22,196 nucleotides of DNA from positions 1 through 22,196 of the IMG/VR virus record IMGVR_UViG_3300030085_005115, one strand, 5' to 3'. The DNA comes from a virus. A program made the translations under genes and the position numbers. Positions 15,525 to 21,185 of the stretch are shown here, piece by piece; within the stretch, counting starts at the first letter, position 1; each line of letters starts with the position of its first letter. The notes beneath the pieces are model-generated. The model saw nothing but the letters and a program-made list of their open reading frames with translations. It was not told the DNA's origin and did not search any database.

Positions 15525-16040
15525 ATGAGTAATATTGACGAAATAGGTATGGGTGCATTTAGACCTGAATTAACACCGACTGGTAAACATAATCCAGCTG
15601 GAATGATGATGTCACCTAGAGCTGATGCTGACAGTTTATTTGCAACAACTATGGCAAAACTAGCATATGAAGACGTTGAAGATAATGAAGAGGAAGAAGA
15701 GCCTGACTTAATCAAAGAACACGATTGTATATTAAACGCTCGTGTCAGAAAAGGTAGAAAATATTTTTTAGAAGAAACTCTACTGAGATTAGAAGAAAAT
15801 GTTGATTACGCTGGTAAATTTAAAATGAAGATGGATAAAATCACAAATACCGCAAAGGAAAGAATAAGTGATATTAATGAAGAAGAAGAGCAACCATTAG
15901 ATGAATTTTCAGGTGCTATAGCTGGAGGTGGAGGCCCTGTACCACCCATGGGTTATACAGCTAAAGGGAAACCTGAGACAAGGACACAAAGAAAAAAGCG
16001 ACAAAAGTTTAACAGAGAAAAAAGTTTTCCATATCGCTAA
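15525..16040 (+). CDS. Acidic protein with basic tail upstream of gp32, unknown function
   Basis: 171 aa from the ATG at 15525. An upstream in-frame ATG at 15501 is rejected because AGGAG (15510-15514) lies after it and correctly before 15525. The N-terminus (MSNIDEIGMGAFRPELTPTG) is followed by an acidic run (DNEEEEEPD), a helical middle (VRKGRKYFLEETLLRLEENV), a second acidic run (EEEEQPLDEFSGAIAGGGG) and a strongly basic end (RTQRKKRQKFNREK, SFPYR). In T4 the genes next to 32 encode the late-transcription coactivator gp33 and helicase loader gp59. The position invites that comparison, but I see no motif that proves it. The GAIAGGGG stretch looks like a flexible linker between an acidic body and a nucleic-acid-binding tail. 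Confidence 0.75.
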   Translation: MSNIDEIGMGAFRPELTPTGKHNPAGMMMSPRADADSLFATTMAKLAYEDVEDNEEEEEPDLIKEHDCILNARVRKGRKYFLEETLLRLEENVDYAGKFKMKMDKITNTAKERISDINEEEEQPLDEFSGAIAGGGGPVPPMGYTAKGKPETRTQRKKRQKFNREKSFPYR

Positions 16041-16070
16041 TTTATTTTAATAAATTCTTTCATTGCTGTC

Positions 16071-16076
16071 TATAAT
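16071..16076 (+). promoter_or_regulatory. Putative -10 box for gp32
   Basis: A perfect TATAAT stands in the gap before gp32, 64 nt upstream of its start codon. No good -35 hexamer lies at 16-18 nt spacing, so an activator or a modified polymerase would be needed. TATAAT also occurs before uvsX. A transcript from here would start near 16083 and begin almost exactly with the heptad array. Confidence 0.5.
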
Positions 16077-16086
16077 GTTATAGTTC

Positions 16087-16128
16087 AATTTAAACATTGC
16101 ACATTGGACATTACAAGTTAAACATTAA
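16087..16128 (+). repeat. Six tandem 7-base units in the gp32 leader (putative gp32 operator)
   Basis: The 42 bases split into six contiguous heptads starting at 16087, 16094, 16101, 16108, 16115 and 16122. All fit the pattern A-N-N-T-T-R-N; four of them begin ACATT. The array ends 1-2 bases before the GGAGG ribosome-binding site (16130-16134) of gp32. It is A+T-rich and unlikely to fold strongly. T4 gp32 represses its own mRNA by cooperative binding to an unstructured leader, and its site size is about 7 nucleotides, so this array is a plausible cooperative operator. Confidence 0.55.
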
Positions 16129-16139
16129 TGGAGGAAATA

Positions 16140-16913
16140 ATGGCACTTGATTTTGATGCGATCAGACGTAAACTAGACAAACTTAGCGGTAATAACACTA
16201 GCAGAAATGTAATGTGGAAGCCTGAAGAAGGACAAGAATACAAGGTAAGACTTCTTTCTTTTCCAGATAACGACGGACAACCATTTAAAGAATTGCAATT
16301 CTACTACAATATTCCAGGTCAACGAGGATTACTTGCACCAAGCCAATTCGGTAAGCGTGACCCGATCCAAGAGTTGATTAATAAGCTTCGCGACGAAGGA
16401 ACAAAAGAAAGCTATGAAATGGCAAAGAAATTGTATCCTAAAATGCGTGTATACGCACCTGTCGTTGTAAGAGGTGAAGAAGGTGAAGGTGTACGAATTT
16501 GGTCGTTTGGAAAATTAGTATATCAGTCTTTACTATCACTTATGATGGACGAAGACTATGGTGATATCACTGATCTTAAAACCGGTACAGATCTTAAGAT
16601 TAAATGTACAAAAGCTCCTGGTCAACAGTGGGCAAAAACTGAGGTATTGCCTGTTCGCAAGGCATCAGCACTTTCTAAAGACTCTAAACAAGTCAAAGAA
16701 TGGGTTGAGGGCATTCCAAACATTAATGATATTTTTAGACTTAAGTCTTATGACGAGTTAAGTAATATTATTAATAGCTGGTTAAATGGTGAAGAAGAGA
16801 CAGAAAGTACAGGTTCTGAATGGAATAGTAACCAAAAAACCACCGATAACAATGAAGAGGGAGGAAAAAGTTATTCAAGTTTGGATGATGCTTTTTCTGA
16901 TCTCATGAGCTAA
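16140..16913 (+). CDS. gp32: Single-stranded DNA-binding protein, T4 gp32-like
   Basis: 257 aa from the ATG at 16140, chosen because GGAGG (16130-16134) lies 5 nt upstream. An in-frame ATG at 16128 overlaps that site and is unlikely. The body shows gp32-like order: N-terminal helix (ALDFDAIRRKLDKLSGNN), an OB-fold region (YKVRLLSFPDNDGQPFKELQ, YPKMRVYAPVVVRGEEGEGV, RIWSFGKLVYQSLLSLM), then a polar linker and the acidic end YSSLDDAFSDLMS, which in gp32 binds partner replication proteins. The zinc-binding Cys/His set of T4 gp32 is missing; the only cysteine I see is in KIKCTK. It has its own candidate promoter, operator-like leader and terminator, so it can be expressed independently. Confidence 0.85.
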   Translation: MALDFDAIRRKLDKLSGNNTSRNVMWKPEEGQEYKVRLLSFPDNDGQPFKELQFYYNIPGQRGLLAPSQFGKRDPIQELINKLRDEGTKESYEMAKKLYPKMRVYAPVVVRGEEGEGVRIWSFGKLVYQSLLSLMMDEDYGDITDLKTGTDLKIKCTKAPGQQWAKTEVLPVRKASALSKDSKQVKEWVEGIPNINDIFRLKSYDELSNIINSWLNGEEETESTGSEWNSNQKTTDNNEEGGKSYSSLDDAFSDLMS

Positions 16914-16939
16914 GTACTAATTTATCAACATTGTTTTCG

Positions 16940-16971
16940 AGCCTGGGTATTTACCCAGGCTTTTTCTTTTT
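16940..16971 (+). terminator. Rho-independent terminator after gp32
   Basis: GCCTGGGT (16941-16948) pairs perfectly with ACCCAGGC (16953-16960) across a 4-nt loop, extended by A16940-T16961, and is followed by two T runs to 16971. It lies 27 bp after the gp32 stop and closes a monocistronic gp32 unit. Confidence 0.93.
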
Positions 16972-17009
16972 TATCATAATATATATAAAAGATACTCGGA
17001 GGCAATATA

Positions 17010-17981
17010 ATGAAAAATATTTTAGATAGTAGAGTTAAAAATTATAGAGGTTATAGACTTCAGGAAACTGTTTTTAATCTCAAAGACCGGCAAGACCAGC
17101 ACGATCAAATCCAACAAATTATTAATGAAATAGAATTTTTGACACGTAACCATTCTGCTGATACTTTACTAGAAGGTTCCTTTGGTGGGAAAATGCTTTA
17201 TAAGTTTATAGCTAAATTAATCACAACAGTTGTCCAATTTTTCGGAGATCAATACACCGGTGACGTCGGTGGTATTGTAATGCTTCCTGCAGCTTTGGCT
17301 AAAAATGCGTATGATTTAAATAAATCAAATAAAATAATTAGACCAATTATAGATAAGGTACAACAGCAAGATTTGACGCCTAAGGACATTGCGGATTTGC
17401 AAGAGTTAGTTGGCGAAATAAAAGGAGATATATCAGATTTAGTTAGAGCCCTAGTCATTGCAATTCCTGGTTTAGGGCTTGACGAAGCTGCCGGAGCTCT
17501 ACTAGGTTTTCTGGAAGACACATCTGTCGGTTCATCTCAAGCTATCCTTGCTTGGTTTAGGTCAGCTCGACAACGTGGTGGATTAAAAGGTATGATAGCA
17601 ACAATAGCGACATATGTTTCATACTTTGGAGGTGGGTCTATATTTGCTGACGCACTTGACAATCTAATAGAAGCTGAAGCTGTCCTCAAAGCCGGCGGAG
17701 TAAAGATGACTACATTACCTGCTCCTGAAATAGAGACACTGGAAGATTTGCAAAGAATAAATGATCAGGATTCGAATGGTCTTCAGCAATCAGATAATAT
17801 AGAAGATGTTGACAGTGGAGGACTTCCACCTCTAGATTTAGACTCCTCAGGAGATATGCCCGAACCAACACGAGGTAGTCACTTAAGAATCGTCGATGCG
17901 GATGATGATTTAGGCCCTAATAATCTCGCAGAGTCAAAAATTAACTTAAGAAGGTGGCAAAAACTTTCAGGTTTAATTTAA
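17010..17981 (+). CDS. Unknown protein A with C-terminal RWQKLSGL tag
   Basis: 323 aa; GGAGG at 16998-17002 supports the ATG. A polar, helical N-terminus (RDQHDQIQQIINEIEFLTRN) is followed by Ala/Gly/Ile-rich segments that could be buried or membrane-associated (DISDLVRALVIAIPGLGLDE, MIATIATYVSYFGGGSIFAD), then an acidic linker (about residues 250-300) and the end NLRRWQKLSGLI. The next gene encodes a protein of nearly equal length with the same tag and a similar order of segments, for example GGIVMLPAALAKNAYDLNKS here against VLVGSASIAATLLDMKSLND there. The two are likely diverged paralogs. I do not recognise the family. It stands between gp32 and uvsX, which could mean a replication-time membrane or virion-internal role, but neither is shown. 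Confidence 0.8.
   Translation: MKNILDSRVKNYRGYRLQETVFNLKDRQDQHDQIQQIINEIEFLTRNHSADTLLEGSFGGKMLYKFIAKLITTVVQFFGDQYTGDVGGIVMLPAALAKNAYDLNKSNKIIRPIIDKVQQQDLTPKDIADLQELVGEIKGDISDLVRALVIAIPGLGLDEAAGALLGFLEDTSVGSSQAILAWFRSARQRGGLKGMIATIATYVSYFGGGSIFADALDNLIEAEAVLKAGGVKMTTLPAPEIETLEDLQRINDQDSNGLQQSDNIEDVDSGGLPPLDLDSSGDMPEPTRGSHLRIVDADDDLGPNNLAESKINLRRWQKLSGLI
17951..17971 (+). repeat. 21-bp perfect direct repeat, copy 1 (C-terminal tag)
   Basis: Encodes the RWQKLSG part of the tag of protein A. It is identical to 18961-18981, 1010 bp downstream. Including eight bases upstream, 27 of 29 positions agree. The rest of the two genes does not show comparable identity. Confidence 0.9.
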
Positions 17982-18001
17982 GAATAATAGGGTGCTAAAA
18001 C

Positions 18002-18991
18002 ATGAAAAATAAAAGATACGATTTAATAAGTACATTAGAGAAAATGAGTGAACAAGTTCTTTTTGAAAATTTAGACTTGGACTTAGATGGGATAGATAGA
18101 GATGCGCTAAGAGGGACTTCCTCAGCAGCTCGCGCTGCTAAAGGTTTAGGAGGGGCATTTGAAAAATTACCACAAATAGCCAAATTTTTACCCAAGGCAG
18201 CAGGCAACCTAATTAAATCAACGGTCATGGCAATTCCTGTTGTTGACGTTTTAGTAGGTTCTGCATCTATTGCAGCTACGCTGCTTGATATGAAAAGTTT
18301 AAATGATAAGATGTCAATATTGTTAGACTTAGATGGCGAATCTTTTGGAAAGTATATTTTGGCAGGAAACGATGCTGAATATGCCGACTTAATGTCTAGG
18401 GTTAATAGATTGCCTGAAGATGACAGGCAGATCCTAAGAGAAGATTTTGAATCTGCTCTGGAAAACTTAAAGAAGTTGATTTTAACGATCGTCCAATCCT
18501 ATGATACTGTTGCTGCAGCAGTCCCGGCTGCAGGTGCAGGCGCTGCATCTTTTGGTACTGGTGCAGTTGCTGTAGAAGCCGGCACCAATTTGACAACTGC
18601 TGTTCTCGGATTTTTAGGATCTATGGTCCCTATCGAAAGATTTTTACTTGAATTAGCAGGTGAATCGGGTGAAGCCGGAAGAAAATTGTCTTCTCTTCTT
18701 AAAACTTCCTTTAAATCAGATCCGGACGAGGGTAAATTAGGCGAAATAAAAGAAAAAGGTGGGCCTTTAGTCTATTATTTTCTCTCTAATTATCTTAATC
18801 CTAATTCCAACATCGAACCCGGCTTAAGACTTTACACATTCTATAAACAACTTAAGAGAGAAGGAGAAGACTCATACTTGAGTCAAGCTGTTAAAGGCAC
18901 AGCAAATGCCATGATCTCTGGGCAAGGAGAAGAGTTTTTATCCGAGGGATATAATTTAAAAAGGTGGCAAAAACTTTCAGGATTATCTTGA
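18002..18991 (+). CDS. Unknown protein B, diverged paralog of protein A with the same tag
   Basis: 329 aa, starting 20 bp after protein A, with AGGGTG (17989-17994) as a moderate ribosome-binding site. It has Ala/Gly-rich hydrophobic stretches (KSTVMAIPVVDVLVGSASIA, AAAVPAAGAGAASFGTGAVA, TAVLGFLGSMVPIERFLLEL) that could be membrane-active or pack into a helical bundle. It ends in NLKRWQKLSGLS. Weak collinearity with protein A includes the LPEDDRQILREDFESALENL stretch against LTPKDIADLQELVGEIKGDI, each followed by an Ile/Leu/Val helix. The central Ala/Gly-rich segment is specific to B. Function unknown; an ejected virion-internal protein or a membrane protein are both possible. Confidence 0.8.
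   Translation: MKNKRYDLISTLEKMSEQVLFENLDLDLDGIDRDALRGTSSAARAAKGLGGAFEKLPQIAKFLPKAAGNLIKSTVMAIPVVDVLVGSASIAATLLDMKSLNDKMSILLDLDGESFGKYILAGNDAEYADLMSRVNRLPEDDRQILREDFESALENLKKLILTIVQSYDTVAAAVPAAGAGAASFGTGAVAVEAGTNLTTAVLGFLGSMVPIERFLLELAGESGEAGRKLSSLLKTSFKSDPDEGKLGEIKEKGGPLVYYFLSNYLNPNSNIEPGLRLYTFYKQLKREGEDSYLSQAVKGTANAMISGQGEEFLSEGYNLKRWQKLSGLS
18961..18981 (+). repeat. 21-bp perfect direct repeat, copy 2 (C-terminal tag)
   Basis: Second copy of the sequence at 17951-17971, encoding the tag of protein B in the same reading phase. Recombination between the copies would remove exactly one gene length (1010 bp) and leave one intact tagged gene. Confidence 0.9.
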
Positions 18992-19017
18992 AAATCTAGC
19001 GCTTTCCTATGTATAAT
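18988..19017 (+). promoter_or_regulatory. Sigma70-type promoter for uvsX
   Basis: TTGAAA (18988-18993, five of six matches to TTGACA) and TATAAT (19012-19017, perfect) are separated by 18 nt. The -35 box overlaps the stop codon of the upstream gene. Predicted transcription start is near 19024, about 18 nt before the uvsX ATG. This is the best host-type promoter I can see in the window and should drive the uvsX-rnh-gp41 operon. Confidence 0.7.
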
Positions 19018-19036
19018 ACTCCTATAAACTAGGAGT
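19018..19036 (+). promoter_or_regulatory. Hairpin that pairs with the uvsX ribosome-binding site
   Basis: ACTCCTA (19018-19024) and TAGGAGT (19030-19036) form a perfect 7-bp stem with a 5-nt loop. The 3' arm contains the AGGAG ribosome-binding site of uvsX. The 5' arm lies before the predicted start of the uvsX promoter, so only transcripts reading in from upstream would contain the whole hairpin. No T run follows, so it is not a terminator. Confidence 0.6.
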
Positions 19037-19041
19037 GAATA

Positions 19042-20208
19042 ATGGGAAAAAAAGATGATTTTACCTCGCAACTTATAAAGTCTTTAAATAAAGATTACAA
19101 GACAAAAGTTGCTTACAATTTAGCAGAAGATGAAAGCCCAACACAAGTAAAACGCTGGATATCTACCGGTTCTAAATTGTTAGACTATATTTGTGCAAAT
19201 CAAGAAAACGGAGGTTTTCCAGAAGGACGCATTGTTGAAATGTTTGGGCCTCCATCAATTGGAAAATCGCACATTGCCACACAAATTGCAAGAAGTACTC
19301 AGAAGATGGGTGGTATTGTTGTTTACATCGATACTGAGAACGCAACAAGTATTGAAAATTTAGGCAATTTAGGCGTGGATGTTTCGCAAAGATTTGTATA
19401 TGTAGATACGCATTGCACTGAAGAAGTGCTCGACTTGGCTGAAAAGACTATTCTTAAAGCACGTGCACTAGATAAAGACGTACCTGTTACAATTATCTGG
19501 GACAGCGTTGCTGCTTCATCACCAAAGGCAGAATTGTTAGGTGACTATGATAAAGAAAGTATTGGGCTGCAAGCTAGAGCTATTTCTAAAGGCATGAGAA
19601 AAATTACAGGTGTGATTGGGCAAACAAACAGTCTTTTAGTTTGCTTAAATCAAATACGAACAAAAGTAGGAGTTATGTATGGAGATCCTGATACTACACC
19701 CGGAGGTAAGGCAATCCCTTTTCACTCATCTATACGAATCAAATTGGGAGCGGGACAACAGATCAAAGAAGGGGACGACGTTATCGGCATTAATGTCTGG
19801 GCTAAAACGGTTAAAAACAAAGTTGCGCCCCCGTTCAGAAAAGTAGCATTCCAAATTCATTTTGGAAAAGGTATCGTTGAACACGAAGAAACTTTTGACT
19901 TACTAAGAAAGCATGGTATGGTGACTCACGAAGGTCGATGTTACTTAGTCTCTGGTACTGGTGGCTGGAAGACAATTCAGATCATGGACGAGAATGGTGT
20001 TGAAATAGAAACTAAAAAGTTTAGAAAGACAGAATTCAACGAAGTTATGGAAGATAACTTCTGGGGACCTATTGTTGACATCATCTTAAAAGACGCAATG
20101 ATTAAAAAGATGGGCACCTCAGATGGCGTCGATATCGACCCAGAGTCGTATGAGGAAGTAAAAGAAGTTGGCAATCTATTATTAGACTTTGATGAGAATG
20201 ACATATAA
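19042..20208 (+). CDS. uvsX: UvsX RecA-like recombinase
   Basis: 388 aa, almost the length of T4 UvsX (391). It forms filaments on single-stranded DNA and drives strand exchange for recombination-dependent replication. Visible motifs: Walker A GPPSIGKS (69-76), catalytic-glutamate region VVYIDTEN (E99), Walker B TIIWDSVAA (D154), and the conserved DNA-loop region NQIRTKVGVMYGDPDTTPGG (203-222). AGGAG (19031-19035) lies 6 nt before the ATG but can be hidden in a hairpin on read-through RNA. The stop TAA overlaps the next ATG by one base (TAATG), so rnh is translationally coupled. Partners expected from T4 are gp32, UvsY and the gp41 helicase. Confidence 0.96.
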   Translation: MGKKDDFTSQLIKSLNKDYKTKVAYNLAEDESPTQVKRWISTGSKLLDYICANQENGGFPEGRIVEMFGPPSIGKSHIATQIARSTQKMGGIVVYIDTENATSIENLGNLGVDVSQRFVYVDTHCTEEVLDLAEKTILKARALDKDVPVTIIWDSVAASSPKAELLGDYDKESIGLQARAISKGMRKITGVIGQTNSLLVCLNQIRTKVGVMYGDPDTTPGGKAIPFHSSIRIKLGAGQQIKEGDDVIGINVWAKTVKNKVAPPFRKVAFQIHFGKGIVEHEETFDLLRKHGMVTHEGRCYLVSGTGGWKTIQIMDENGVEIETKKFRKTEFNEVMEDNFWGPIVDIILKDAMIKKMGTSDGVDIDPESYEEVKEVGNLLLDFDENDI

Positions 20209-21185
20209 TGGTAAAGAATAGAATCTTAATATTTGATGCGCTCAATGTCTTCATGCGGCATTATGTCGCACATCCAGCAATGTCAGATAACGGTGAACAA
20301 ATTGGTGGGATTGTGGGTTTCTACTACAATCTCGTCAACCTTATAGACAAGTGTAAACCTGAAGGCGTCATTGTTGTTTGGGAAGGGGGAGGTTCTAAGA
20401 GAAAGCGAGATCTCTATCCAGACTACAAAAAAGGTAGTCGACCAGCGAAAATGAATAGATACTACAGTAAAGAAGAGATACCAGACACGTTAGAGAATAG
20501 AAATTTTCAGATCAGAAATTTGGTAGGGATACTTGGTAACTTACCAGTTTGTCAGGTCTATATTGAAGATGCAGAAGCAGACGATGCAATTGGTTACCTC
20601 TCAAAATACAAGCTTAAAGATAAGAATAAAGTTATCGTCACCGGTGATCATGATTTCTATCAGCTCGTTGACGAAAATTGCATTCTGTACTCTCCAAACT
20701 CAAAATCATTTATCAACACGGATAAAGTTTTAGAAAAGTATGGTGTGCATCCTCATAACTTCTGCCTAGCTAAATCAATAGTAGGAGATAAGTCTGATAA
20801 TATTCCAGGCGTACCAGGAGCCGGCTATAAAACTTTGGTAAAAGAATACGGAGAATTATTTAAAAGAGAAGACTTCGAAAATAATGCATTCCAGTTGTTT
20901 ATCGAAAACGACGTTAAACACCAGAGCAATCCAAAGAAAAAGATATATAAATCCATTAAAGATAATGAAAAGTTGATTGAGCGTAACGTTAGACTAGTCA
21001 GATTGGATGTAGATAACTTGGTGCATATGCAAACTAAAAAACTTGATGAAAGCATTGAAAATTTTAAACCTTCATGGAATAATATGAATGCAATAAAATA
21101 CCTAAGAGAAAATAATATAAAAAATATAGACATACTTCAACACGGGTATCTTTTTAGAAACCTCAAACAAGGAAAAATTTTGTGA
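20208..21185 (+). CDS. rnh: Rnh-like 5'-3' exonuclease / flap nuclease
   Basis: 325 aa (T4 Rnh 305 aa), a FEN-family 5' nuclease that removes RNA primers and flaps from lagging-strand fragments. Metal-binding acidic residues and family blocks are in order: ILIFDALN (D10), VVWEGGGSKRKRDLYPDYKK (57-75, the helical-gateway region), EADDAIGYL (E123, D125, D126), VTGDHDFYQL (D147, D149) and IVGDKSDNIPGVPGAGYKT (191-209; D194, D197 and the helix-3-turn-helix DNA-binding motif). It is coupled to uvsX by TAATG and to the helicase gene by a 1-base overlap (TGATG), which fits coordinated synthesis of lagging-strand factors. Confidence 0.94.
   Translation: MVKNRILIFDALNVFMRHYVAHPAMSDNGEQIGGIVGFYYNLVNLIDKCKPEGVIVVWEGGGSKRKRDLYPDYKKGSRPAKMNRYYSKEEIPDTLENRNFQIRNLVGILGNLPVCQVYIEDAEADDAIGYLSKYKLKDKNKVIVTGDHDFYQLVDENCILYSPNSKSFINTDKVLEKYGVHPHNFCLAKSIVGDKSDNIPGVPGAGYKTLVKEYGELFKREDFENNAFQLFIENDVKHQSNPKKKIYKSIKDNEKLIERNVRLVRLDVDNLVHMQTKKLDESIENFKPSWNNMNAIKYLRENNIKNIDILQHGYLFRNLKQGKIL

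Noticed and set aside
16128-16130. ATG at 16128 as the gp32 start
   Set aside because: It overlaps GGAGG, which is well placed for the ATG at 16140, and the added residues are not gp32-like.
17951-18981. 21-bp repeats as attachment sites of an integrated element
   Set aside because: They are in coding phase at the ends of two similar-length genes, and there is no integrase or transposase; gene duplication or conversion explains them better.
19018-19036. Terminator between the tagged protein pair and uvsX
   Set aside because: The hairpin is not followed by a T run and includes the uvsX ribosome-binding site, so translational control fits better.
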